A stretch of 6,019 nucleotides of DNA from an uncultured Nitrospinaceae bacterium (lineage in GTDB: Bacteria; Nitrospinota; Nitrospinia; Nitrospinales; VA-1): assembly GCA_913043155.1 (NCBI GenBank), contig CAJWLY010000098.1:1-6019 (forward strand), given 5' to 3'. The position numbers and the translations under genes were made by a program. Within the stretch, counting starts at the first letter, position 1. Each line of letters starts with the position of its first letter. The notes under the pieces are model-generated. The model was not told the DNA's origin. It saw only the letters and a program-made list of their open reading frames with translations, and did no database searches. Of the stretch, positions 1 through 5,543 are shown one piece after another.

Positions 1-1
1 G

Positions 2-499
2 TTTGGTTATGAGGATCTATTCGGGTTCAAAGTGACCTCTCAGGTATCGCGGTTGAAATGCGTCGAGTGCTGGTCGGCCAAGGCCGTGTGGGAAGGATTT
101 CGTTTCCAGGATTTGATTGACCGCGTACGGCCCGACCCTGCAGCGAAGTATGTTTACTTTCAGTCGGCGGATTCTTATTACGAGAGCTTCGCCCTGGAAG
201 AGCTCACGCGCCCACGCGTCCTTATGGTATTGCGTATGAACGGTGAGCCATTGAGCAAGGACCACGGGTTCCCGCTCCGTCTGATCGCTCCCTATAAGTA
301 CGGGTACAAAAATATAAAATACATCACCCGCATCGAATTCACTGATTCGCGTAAGCGCAACTACTGGTCCAACAAAGGACCTTACTCGGTAGATGGTACC
401 ATTCAGCCCGGTATCGACCATCCTCTCGATTTTAACAAGAAGCCTCTGCCGATCAACGGCGGTGAAGTGTTCCATCCTTTCGATAAACGGCCCTCATGA
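2..499 (+). CDS. Molybdopterin-dependent oxidoreductase, sulfite oxidase/MsrP-like, 3' part only
   Basis: The reading frame is open from base 2 with no start needed, so this is the last 165 residues of a longer gene cut by the window edge. Residues 18-26 of the visible part (LKCVECWSA, then W-x-G-F) match the segment around the molybdenum-ligating cysteine of the sulfite oxidase superfamily; the MsrP/YedY equivalent reads RCVEAWS. The expected ligand is the first Cys, at bases 59-61. Further on, MNGEPLSKDHGFPLRLIAP and KYGYKNIKYITRIEF are the usual C-terminal signatures of the oxidoreductase molybdopterin-binding fold, the second being closest to MsrP. The family carries out oxo-transfer redox in the periplasm (sulfite oxidation or methionine-sulfoxide reduction), with electrons exchanged through a haem or quinone partner; the substrate here is unknown. 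The stop overlaps the start of the next gene (ATGA, 496-499), which points to coupled translation. The export signal and any haem partner would lie outside the window. Confidence 0.85.
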   Translation, partial: FGYEDLFGFKVTSQVSRLKCVECWSAKAVWEGFRFQDLIDRVRPDPAAKYVYFQSADSYYESFALEELTRPRVLMVLRMNGEPLSKDHGFPLRLIAPYKYGYKNIKYITRIEFTDSRKRNYWSNKGPYSVDGTIQPGIDHPLDFNKKPLPINGGEVFHPFDKRPS

Positions 500-1218
500 G
501 GCGTTTTACCTTCATCGTTCTTGCCTTGATTTTTCTTGTTAATGCCTGCGGACGCAACGAAGTTGAACAGATTAAAGTGATCGTTCCTCCCGGCATCGTC
601 GTTCCTGACGATATGGTCTATATCCCCGCGGGCGAATTCATCATGGGGCATCCGGACGAACCGACCACCCACGGCGGCAAGCCGGTTCACCTCGACGCTT
701 TTCTCATCGACCGGTTCGAAGTGACTCGCGAACAATTTAAAACATCCAAACCGGAATACAGTTACCACCCTAAAAAAGCACGTTTTCCTGTGTCGCTGGT
801 GACTTTTGGCGAGGCGGAAACGTACTGTCAATTGAAGGGTAGGCGGCTCCCGACTGAAGTCGAGTGGGAGAAAGCTGCACGCGGGACCGATGACAGGAAA
901 TGGCCCTGGAAGCTTTACCAGGAGCATCCCAATGATGGGTTTTCCGGGTTTCTTCCGGAAGATGTGGACAGGCGAAAGGAATGGGTCAGCCCGTATGGGG
1001 TGTACGGTATGGGGTACAATGTCTGGGAATGGACCTCAAGCGAGTACGCCCATGAGGGTTTGGTGGAATCGGATCGCAACCGTTTTAAAGTGATTCGCGG
1101 CGGGCTCACGCAAACTCATCTCACCGTCCGGTTGACTCCCACGTGGTTCCGCAACAAAATGGAGCCCACCGCCCGTTTTAATTTCATCGGATTCCGCTGC
1201 GCCAGGAATACGAATTAG
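496..1218 (+). CDS. FGE/SUMF1-like lipoprotein without catalytic cysteines
   Basis: This is a 240-residue protein. An N-terminal hydrophobic segment (residues 4-17) after two arginines ends in LVNAC, so Cys18 is the likely lipidated residue; Asn at -2 is less usual. The rest is an FGE-sulfatase (SUMF1) domain, about residues 38-237. It shows MVYIPAGEFIMG (40-51), the DRFEVT strand (72-77), RRLPTEVEWEKAARG (116-130), NVWEW (175-179), VIRGG (199-203) and the terminal GFRCA (232-236). In true formylglycine-generating enzymes the stretch after RGG-S carries two active-site Cys; here it is LTQTHLTVRLTP with none, so oxidase activity is unlikely. Cys111 and Cys235 sit where human FGE has its structural Cys218-Cys365 disulfide. 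The start overlaps the stop of the upstream molybdoenzyme by 4 nt and no Shine-Dalgarno is visible, so translation is probably coupled. A partner or binding subunit of that enzyme is a plausible inference, not shown. Confidence 0.85.
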   Translation: MRRFTFIVLALIFLVNACGRNEVEQIKVIVPPGIVVPDDMVYIPAGEFIMGHPDEPTTHGGKPVHLDAFLIDRFEVTREQFKTSKPEYSYHPKKARFPVSLVTFGEAETYCQLKGRRLPTEVEWEKAARGTDDRKWPWKLYQEHPNDGFSGFLPEDVDRRKEWVSPYGVYGMGYNVWEWTSSEYAHEGLVESDRNRFKVIRGGLTQTHLTVRLTPTWFRNKMEPTARFNFIGFRCARNTN

Positions 1219-1278
1219 GTTTCGGATGTAAAGATTTTAAAATTGGAGAGAGTTGAAAGACGAACAAGGAAAGAGACT

Positions 1279-1773
1279 TTAGAAACCCTCATCGAAGTCA
1301 CGGCCCATTAGATGTCCCATGATTTTCTGGGCTGCTTTCTTAAACAGGGTTCCCGCGCCAAAGGCGCCTTTGGTCCAGGAATCGACAACCCATGCCCCGA
1401 CCATCTTACCCTTCCGGAAGAGTGCTGCTTTAACTTTTAATTTTCCGTGTGACGCCTTGGAAAAGCCAAGGGTTGCGATCCCCATCATTCGACTGCCTTC
1501 CTGGTACTCCAGTACTTTGTATTTCAGAACGTATCTTGGTTCTCCGTGCGTAAGCACGAAACTGGTGGGCTTGAAAGGGTCGGATAACGCCGCCTCCAGA
1601 GCAGTCTCCAACTGCGAACCGGCTTCCATCATGGAAAAGTCTTTTTGGGAGAGGTTCTTGAAGGCGATGGTATTTGAAGTATTTTTGAAATCCCGCTTGG
1701 TTTGAGAGTCTGCCCCTGCGCAAGCGGATAAAAATACCAGCAAAGAAATGATCGCGGCACGATAAGTTTTCAT
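1279..1773 (-). CDS. Small hypothetical lipoprotein, DUF4410-like
   Basis: I read this as 164 residues beginning MKTYRAAIISLLVFLSAC. Lys2 and Arg5 precede a hydrophobic run and a clean lipobox LSAC, placing the lipidated residue at Cys18; Ala19 at +2 suggests the outer membrane. A longer start at 1824 is open but would lie upstream of the -10 promoter element (1815-1820), and the lipobox geometry and a good ribosome site (1779-1783) both favour 1773. The mature part has a short charged N-terminal region, then a beta-rich stretch (YVLKYKVLEYQEGSRMMG, 81-98) and a Gly-rich, Lys-rich C-terminal half ending in FKKAAQKIMGHLM. The pattern of 'YxLxxxVxEYxxGsR', a Gly/Ala-rich turn, beta strands, and 'GxFGxGxLFxxAA' resembles DUF4410 lipoproteins from memory; that assignment is tentative and no biochemical role is known to me. 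It converges with the FGE-like lipoprotein gene across 60 bp that hold no visible terminator. Confidence 0.8.
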   Translation of the reverse strand: MKTYRAAIISLLVFLSACAGADSQTKRDFKNTSNTIAFKNLSQKDFSMMEAGSQLETALEAALSDPFKPTSFVLTHGEPRYVLKYKVLEYQEGSRMMGIATLGFSKASHGKLKVKAALFRKGKMVGAWVVDSWTKGAFGAGTLFKKAAQKIMGHLMGRDFDEGF

Positions 1774-1778
1774 AAGAT

Positions 1779-1783
1779 CCTCC
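1779..1783 (-). promoter_or_regulatory. Ribosome binding site that fixes the lipoprotein start
   Basis: On the minus strand GGAGG is followed by five bases (ATCTT) and then the ATG at 1773-1771. The spacing is close to ideal. It supports this internal start rather than the upstream ATG at 1824. Confidence 0.8.
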
Positions 1784-1814
1784 AAAAACCTGTGCTTACT
1801 CAACTTGTACGGTG

Positions 1815-1844
1815 ATTCTAGCAAGTTTCTTTAGCTTTTTTCAA
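1815..1844 (-). promoter_or_regulatory. Sigma70-type promoter for the small lipoprotein gene
   Basis: Reading the minus strand, a -35 box TTGAAA (1844-1839, five of six to consensus) is followed by an 18-base spacer and a -10 box TAGAAT (1820-1815, five of six). A TGC just before the -10 box gives an extended -10 (TGnTAGAAT). Transcription would start near 1808, giving a leader of about 35 nt that contains the GGAGG site. It lies between the stop of the FGE-CcdA gene (1866-1864) and the lipoprotein start, so the lipoprotein can be expressed independently of the genes upstream. Confidence 0.65.
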
Positions 1845-1863
1845 TATCCCACACAGCTTGAAG

Positions 1864-3642
1864 CTATGCCGGCATGAACCAGTGGAGAACTTTTTCTTCA
1901 ATCACACTGAACCAGACCTGGATTTCGATGGGAATAAGACTGTTGATATAGGTGATGTAACCCATTGCCAGGGCAATCCCCAGGGCGATTAACAAAAAAC
2001 CGCTGAATAAATTCGTCGTATGCAGAAATAGTGTGTGCCCGGCGAATTGGATATCCCATCCCTTTCCGCGCAGGACTCGCCAGAACAGGCCGTTCTTGGG
2101 AAGGTGGCCGCAGAAGGTGGCGATCAGAATGAGAGGAAGGCCAAGTCCGACTGCATAGAAGAATAGAAGCGCCATTCCCTGGGTGATGGTCTTGTCGGAT
2201 GCGGCCAGGATAAGGATACCCGAAAGGATGGGGCCCACGCAGGGAGTCCATCCCAGGGCGAAGGTGGCACCGAAAAGGAAGAAACCAAAAAAGGTCGAGG
2301 CAGGCCGCCCCTGGAAACCCGCTCCGGAAAATCCTTTTCCAAATAGTGTCATTACCCCAAAGATCGAGACGATGACTCCACCGGCCGTAGTCAGTGAAAA
2401 CAGGTAATCGCGTAAAACGCTTCCTAGAAAACTTGCCGATGCTCCCATCGCGACGAACAAGGAGGCCAGCCCAAGGAAAAAAGCAATTGACATAAAGCCC
2501 ATGCGTGCGCGGTCGGCCTGTGCGGTGATGGCGAAGTAAGCGGGTAGAATAGGTAGTGTGCACGGGGAAAGAAAACTGAATGCCCCGGCGAGAAAGGACA
2601 GAAAAATCAAGACCAGCATTCCGGACTGCGGAAGGCTGGGCGTGGCACTAAACGGATTCGAGTCAAAAGTTGCCGCGGAAGAGGGGCTCGAAGATGGACT
2701 GGATTCGCTGAGTGTTAATGGATTTGGTCCGCCGCCGACCGGGGAAGGTGTAGGGGCTATCGAAACCTGACGCACGGCCTGTGGCATCTCATCACTGGTG
2801 CAACGGAACCCGACATCTTCGGCAGATTGGTCTGCAACGGAAAACTCACGATACCCCGCTCGTGAAAACTTTTCGAGCGCCGCCAGATAGGTTGCTCCGG
2901 GGAAATGGCCGATATCCCGGGCGGACTGTCCCCGGATCACTTTATAATCGCCGCCGAAATATTCGCTTCGGTACACGCTTCCTTTGTAGGGAGCATAGTC
3001 ATCCTCCACCCACTCCCATACATTTCCAATCAGGTCCATCACCCCGAGCGACGTTGCACCGCTGGGGTGGGATCCGACTGGGCCGACGGGGTTTTGGCTT
3101 CCTGCTTTGGGTGATAAGTTGGCATGGTCTGCCTTAAATTCGTTGCCCCATGGATATTGATTTCCACCTTCTCCCCGAGCGGTTCTTTCCCACTGCTTTT
3201 CAGTGGGCAGTTTCTTGCCGGCCCACCGGCAGAAATTATTGGCATCAAACCAGGAAACTCCTGTGACGGGATATTTGCCTTTTCCTTCTGGGAAATTATT
3301 TTTTGACCAGTTCAACGGGGGGATAGCGCCCACGTCATCTATATAAATTTTGTAGCGGCGATTGGTGACTTCATGGCGGTCGATATAGAAACTCTTAAGG
3401 AATATTTTCTGACTCGGATTCTCGTCGGCGTACCATGGTTTTGGGATTCCCAGCGACAGCGCCTCGGCCGTGTCGTCCTTTTGGTCGGTTCCGAAAGAGA
3501 ACGACCCGGCAGGGATTTTTACCATATCTCCTTCGAGTGGATTATCCCGAGCTTCCTGTGCGGTTGCGGCGGTAACGAAAATGAGGAGTGCTGCATACGC
3601 CAGCGCCCGAAGAATAAATTTAGCTTTGGGAATTCGTGTCAT
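1864..3642 (-). CDS. Exported FGE-like domain fused to a CcdA/DsbD-type thiol-disulfide transporter
   Basis: This is a 592-residue two-domain membrane protein. Residues 1-28 form a signal peptide with an A-T-A cleavage site. Residues 38-283 are an FGE/SUMF1-like domain: MVKIPAGSFSFGT (40-52), KKLPTEKQWERTARG (143-157), GNVWEW (206-211), VIRGQS (235-240) and GFRC (278-281). The segment after VIRG has no cysteine, so the formylglycine-forming pair is absent, while Cys138 and Cys281 match the structural disulfide of human FGE. Residues 291-340 are a Pro/Ser/Gly-rich linker. Residues 342-565 are a CcdA domain with about six hydrophobic helices and both redox motifs, FLSPCTLPILPAY (Cys361) in helix 1 and WTPCVGPIL (Cys468) in helix 4. 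CcdA proteins carry reducing equivalents from cytoplasmic thioredoxin to periplasmic thioredoxin-like partners. Signal-peptide export puts the FGE-like domain in the periplasm, where DsbD carries its alpha domain. The start overlaps the TlpA-like stop by 4 nt (ATGA, 3642-3639), so that protein is the obvious partner. The role of the FGE-like part is unknown; it may be a binding module. Confidence 0.9.
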   Translation of the reverse strand: MTRIPKAKFILRALAYAALLIFVTAATAQEARDNPLEGDMVKIPAGSFSFGTDQKDDTAEALSLGIPKPWYADENPSQKIFLKSFYIDRHEVTNRRYKIYIDDVGAIPPLNWSKNNFPEGKGKYPVTGVSWFDANNFCRWAGKKLPTEKQWERTARGEGGNQYPWGNEFKADHANLSPKAGSQNPVGPVGSHPSGATSLGVMDLIGNVWEWVEDDYAPYKGSVYRSEYFGGDYKVIRGQSARDIGHFPGATYLAALEKFSRAGYREFSVADQSAEDVGFRCTSDEMPQAVRQVSIAPTPSPVGGGPNPLTLSESSPSSSPSSAATFDSNPFSATPSLPQSGMLVLIFLSFLAGAFSFLSPCTLPILPAYFAITAQADRARMGFMSIAFFLGLASLFVAMGASASFLGSVLRDYLFSLTTAGGVIVSIFGVMTLFGKGFSGAGFQGRPASTFFGFFLFGATFALGWTPCVGPILSGILILAASDKTITQGMALLFFYAVGLGLPLILIATFCGHLPKNGLFWRVLRGKGWDIQFAGHTLFLHTTNLFSGFLLIALGIALAMGYITYINSLIPIEIQVWFSVIEEKVLHWFMPA

Positions 3643-4184
3643 CTGCTGGAGTCCCGGTTGGTCGAGTCAGCTTCTTTTAGGAGACTTTCAAAGTAACGTA
3701 GTGTTTCTGGGTCGGACCAATCCTCGGCCCCCTGCAGGACTCCGATGATTTCCCCATGAGGATCGATCAGGAAAGAAGTGGGCAGACTGACGACGCCGTA
3801 CTGATGGCTCACGGTCAGTCGTTGGTCAAGTAATATGGGAAACGAAATTTTGGCAGCTTTAACAAAAGGACGCACCACTTGAACGCCAAACATATCGTTG
3901 GATATGCCTACCACATCAAATCTGTCCGACCGAAACCGCTGATACAATGCCTCCAGCGAGGGCATTTCGATTTTGCACGGACCACACCACGTGGCCCAGA
4001 AGTTGAGTAGAAGGTATTTGCCTCGGTACTGGTCAAGGCTCACCGTGTTTCCGGTAAGACTCTTCAGGGTAAAATTTTTGGCTAATACGTTTTCCTCCGC
4101 TGCCCATGCGGCGAAAGGGGCGGTGGCAACTATCCACGCCAAGGCAAGGGGCAATATAATTCGAGAAAAAGAAGCTTCATGCAT
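3639..4184 (-). CDS. TlpA/ResA-family exported thioredoxin
   Basis: This is a 181-residue periplasmic thiol-disulfide oxidoreductase. The N-terminus is a Sec signal peptide (hydrophobic residues 9-26, likely cleavage after A-W-A at 28). There is no lipobox Cys, so it is either soluble or held by an uncleaved anchor. The thioredoxin fold follows: LLLNFWATWCGPCKIEMPSL with the redox pair Cys67/Cys70, the central VVGIS strand with the insertion usual in TlpA/ResA proteins, SFPILLD (114-120), and the cis-proline loop SLPTSFLID with Pro135. The family keeps periplasmic Cys reduced, for example apocytochrome c haem sites, and is itself reduced by CcdA or DsbD. The 4-nt overlap with the downstream FGE-CcdA gene makes that protein the likely reductant. 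No convincing Shine-Dalgarno precedes the ATG, which lies next to a second, out-of-frame ATG (4180-4178). The upstream 120-bp gap contains inverted repeats. Confidence 0.9.
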   Translation of the reverse strand: MHEASFSRIILPLALAWIVATAPFAAWAAEENVLAKNFTLKSLTGNTVSLDQYRGKYLLLNFWATWCGPCKIEMPSLEALYQRFRSDRFDVVGISNDMFGVQVVRPFVKAAKISFPILLDQRLTVSHQYGVVSLPTSFLIDPHGEIIGVLQGAEDWSDPETLRYFESLLKEADSTNRDSSR

Positions 4185-4203
4185 GAGAATACAATGGATC
4201 GCC

Positions 4204-4244
4204 GTTCTCTCTCGAACCGGTTTCGGGTGAGCGCGACAGAGAAC
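4204..4244. repeat. Inverted repeat in the nfu-tlpA gap
   Basis: GTTCTCT (4204-4210) and AGAGAAC (4238-4244) are perfect 7-bp inverted arms around 27 bp. Within the interval lies the 8-bp palindrome AACCGGTT (4215-4222). On the minus-strand transcript this falls in the leader just before the tlpA-like start, and the arms could close a larger fold. It could be an operator or an mRNA structure, or it could be chance. Confidence 0.35.
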
Positions 4245-4245
4245 A

Positions 4246-4265
4246 GCGGTCGCAGTGACGACCGC
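4246..4265. repeat. GC-rich hairpin in the nfu-tlpA gap
   Basis: Perfect 7-bp arms GCGGTCG (4246-4252) and CGACCGC (4259-4265) surround a six-base loop. Neither strand has a T-run directly after the stem (TGTTCTCTG follows on the minus strand), so it is not a classical intrinsic terminator. It stands between the stop of the Nfu gene and the start of the TlpA-like gene, where it could lower read-through, protect an mRNA end or bind a regulator. Confidence 0.45.
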
Positions 4266-4304
4266 AAAGTTTACACTGAAGCGATGCTTTGGAATCTACG
4301 GGGC

Positions 4305-4526
4305 TCACTCAACCGCTTCGACACAACGGACCATGGGGATGGCCTTCTTGAGAGCCTTTTCGATCCCCATTTTAAGGGTCAATGTTGAGCTGGAGCATGA
4401 ACCGCAGGCTCCAACAAGGCGCACTTTCACGATGCCGTCTTCGATATCCACCAGTTCCACGTTTCCTCCGTCTTGAATGAGCATTGGACGGATTGTTTCT
4501 AGAACCGATTCGACCTCTTCCTTCAT
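4305..4526 (-). CDS. NifU C-terminal (Nfu) domain protein
   Basis: At 73 residues this is essentially one NifU C-terminal domain with nothing added. It starts with the helix KEEVESVLETIRPMLIQDGG, continues with the strands NVELVDIEDGIVKVRLVG, then the cluster-binding CxxC in GACGSCSSSTLTLK (Cys41 and Cys44), and ends with a helix of the GIEKALKKAIP type. Stand-alone Nfu proteins bind a [4Fe-4S] cluster between two subunits through this motif and pass it to apoproteins, or act as a scaffold. A strong ribosome site (AAGGAG at 4538-4533, six bases before the ATG) fixes the start. It lies 48 bp after the 4Fe-4S ferredoxin gene on the same strand, in keeping with a shared transcript and a role in Fe-S supply. 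Which apoprotein it serves cannot be told from the window. Confidence 0.93.
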   Translation of the reverse strand: MKEEVESVLETIRPMLIQDGGNVELVDIEDGIVKVRLVGACGSCSSSTLTLKMGIEKALKKAIPMVRCVEAVE

Positions 4527-4574
4527 AACGTGCTCCTTTGGGTACCTGCTGTTTTAGTGACTTGTATTGCTTTG

Positions 4575-4826
4575 CTACTGTCCATTGACGAGGGCTTCTT
4601 TTTTAGCCAGGAGTTCCTCCTGGGTTTCAACATGCTCAGGGTCTTTTGGGATACAATCTACCGGACAGACTTCGACGCACTGTGCTTCCTCGTACCAGCC
4701 CATACATTCGGTACACTTCTCCCAATCGATCACATAAACGTCGTCTCCTTCCGTGATCGCTTCGTTGGGGCACTCCGGTTCACAGACCCCACAATTTACG
4801 CAGTCTTCGGTGATGATCAGTGCCAT
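4575..4826 (-). CDS. 2[4Fe-4S] ferredoxin, YfhL/Allochromatium type
   Basis: This is an 83-residue cytoplasmic electron carrier with two [4Fe-4S] clusters. The first motif is CxxCxxCxxxCP (Cys9, 12, 15, 19). The second is the expanded CxxC-x8-CxxxCP form (Cys38, 41, 50, 54), with an eight-residue loop MGWYEEAQ between the second and third Cys. That loop, the extra Cys58 in CPVDCI, and the charged C-terminal helix (about residues 63-79) are hallmarks of the Allochromatium vinosum ferredoxin/YfhL group, whose members have clusters of unusually low and unequal potential. The start MALIITEDC matches the family and has AAGGAG six bases upstream (4838-4833). It follows the JAMM protease gene by 51 bp that contain a perfect hairpin, and precedes the Nfu gene by 48 bp. 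The electron donor and acceptor are unknown. Confidence 0.95.
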   Translation of the reverse strand: MALIITEDCVNCGVCEPECPNEAITEGDDVYVIDWEKCTECMGWYEEAQCVEVCPVDCIPKDPEHVETQEELLAKKEALVNGQ

Positions 4827-4850
4827 TCAACTCTCCTTAAAAATTTTCAG

Positions 4851-4875
4851 TCTTAAAAGCAAAAAGCTTTTAAGA
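4851..4875. repeat. Perfect 10-bp AT-rich hairpin between JAMM and ferredoxin genes
   Basis: TCTTAAAAGC (4851-4860) and GCTTTTAAGA (4866-4875) are exact reverse complements around a five-base loop (AAAAA on plus, TTTTT on the minus-strand transcript). It begins two bases after the JAMM stop codon and ends 24 bp before the ferredoxin ATG. No T-run follows immediately, although a short TTTTT lies about 8 bp further on, so it is at best a weak terminator or attenuator. It could also be a processing or stability element between the two genes. Confidence 0.55.
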
Positions 4876-4877
4876 GA

Positions 4878-5336
4878 TTAGTTGCTGTGTCTTTCAAAGG
4901 ACCCGGTTGCTGTATTCCATGCGAACCAGGCCTCGTCTTTTATTTCTCCATCATAGACTGAAACCACCAGGTAGGCGGCATCGGGATATGTGGGTTCTCC
5001 ATCGAACATTGCCATTTTCCGGTCTTCTTCCGAAAAATAGGCATCGTGGTCCGGGTGCGAATGGTAAAATGCCTTGATCGACATTCGTTTGGCTTCCGCT
5101 TCCTTGAGAATCTTCATCAACTCCCTGGGGTCAATATTATATGCCGTCCGGGCATCCCGGGGGTGAGTCTCAGGATCCATCGCGTGAAGCTTGTTTTGTA
5201 TGTTGGTACACCGGAACAGAATGTCTTTTTCCTTTGTTTCCGGAAATCCAATAATGATCCCGCAACACTCACAAGGGTACTCCGCAAGAGCGTGCTGGCG
5301 CATCTTATCAAGTTTATCCTTGTCGAGCGGGAACAT
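4878..5336 (-). CDS. JAMM/MPN (M67-type) zinc metalloprotease
   Basis: At 152 residues this is a single-domain bacterial JAMM protein. All catalytic elements are present: Glu23 in PCECCGIIIG, and the HxHx7SxxD motif as His92, His94, Ser102 and Asp105 in FYHSHPDHDAYFSEED. The His and Asp residues bind zinc, with Glu23 as general base. Characterised relatives (the Mec family) remove Cys or other residues from the C-terminal Gly-Gly of sulfur-carrier proteins such as CysO, linking them to cysteine and other sulfur-transfer pathways; no ThiS/MoaD-type carrier or ThiF-type enzyme lies in the window, so the substrate is open. The ATG at 5336 retains the first helix LDKMRQHALAEYP and is preferred over Met12 (5303), although neither has a well-spaced Shine-Dalgarno. 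It is the first gene of the minus-strand series leading to the ferredoxin and Nfu genes. Confidence 0.92.
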   Translation of the reverse strand: MFPLDKDKLDKMRQHALAEYPCECCGIIIGFPETKEKDILFRCTNIQNKLHAMDPETHPRDARTAYNIDPRELMKILKEAEAKRMSIKAFYHSHPDHDAYFSEEDRKMAMFDGEPTYPDAAYLVVSVYDGEIKDEAWFAWNTATGSFERHSN

Positions 5337-5340
5337 TAAT

Positions 5341-5369
5341 ATTTTTAACCTTTAAGGGTGGGTTGTCAA
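5341..5369 (-). promoter_or_regulatory. Candidate promoter for the JAMM-ferredoxin-Nfu series
   Basis: On the minus strand a perfect -35 box TTGACA (5369-5364) is followed by 17 bases and AAAAAT (5346-5341), four of six to the -10 consensus. The start would fall at or just before the ATG at 5336, implying a leaderless or near-leaderless message, or use of a different -10. It sits in the 207-bp gap 5337-5543, in which I see no gene; the gap also holds a 10-bp palindrome, CAGCATGCTG (5434-5443). Confidence 0.35.
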
Positions 5370-5543
5370 ATTGTTTTCGCCTAATCGCTTTTGAAGAGAG
5401 GGCGACGCGTTTGCCTGCTTCCCAAGCCTAGCCCAGCATGCTGTTTCGCCGTACTTATTTGCCTTGCGCTATGCCTCTGATGTGGGTGGGAACCGACAAC
5501 TTTGGCTATTGAAGTGTTTGCTAATGGGCAGACCGCCCCTAGC

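Noticed and set aside
403..927. Minus-strand open frame of 174 codons
   Set aside because: It lies wholly antisense to the molybdoenzyme and FGE-like genes, whose products have clear family motifs; its translation has no recognisable domain.
496..1218. Calling this gene an active sulfatase-modifying enzyme
   Set aside because: Both catalytic cysteines after the RGG motif are missing, and no sulfatase gene is present in the window.
1218..1287. Possible terminator from GGTTTC (1218-1223) and GAAACC (1282-1287)
   Set aside because: The arms are only 6 bp, about 58 bp apart and partly within coding sequence or stop codons, without a T-run.
1774..1824. Longer start for the small lipoprotein (ATG at 1824)
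   Set aside because: It would place 17 residues before the signal peptide and begin upstream of the -10 box; GGAGG and the lipobox support 1773.
1898..2563. Minus-strand open frame of 221 codons
   Set aside because: It is an alternative frame inside the CcdA domain; the real frame carries the SPC and TPC motifs and the membrane helices, while this one is rich in Arg, Pro and His with no motif.
2781..3137. Plus-strand open frame of 118 codons
   Set aside because: It is antisense to the FGE-like domain of the fusion, with no domain or ribosome site of its own.
5521..5542. Possible terminator after the [2Fe-2S] ferredoxin gene
   Set aside because: The stem is short (GGGC/GCCC plus CTA/TAG with a bulge) and no T-run follows on the minus strand.
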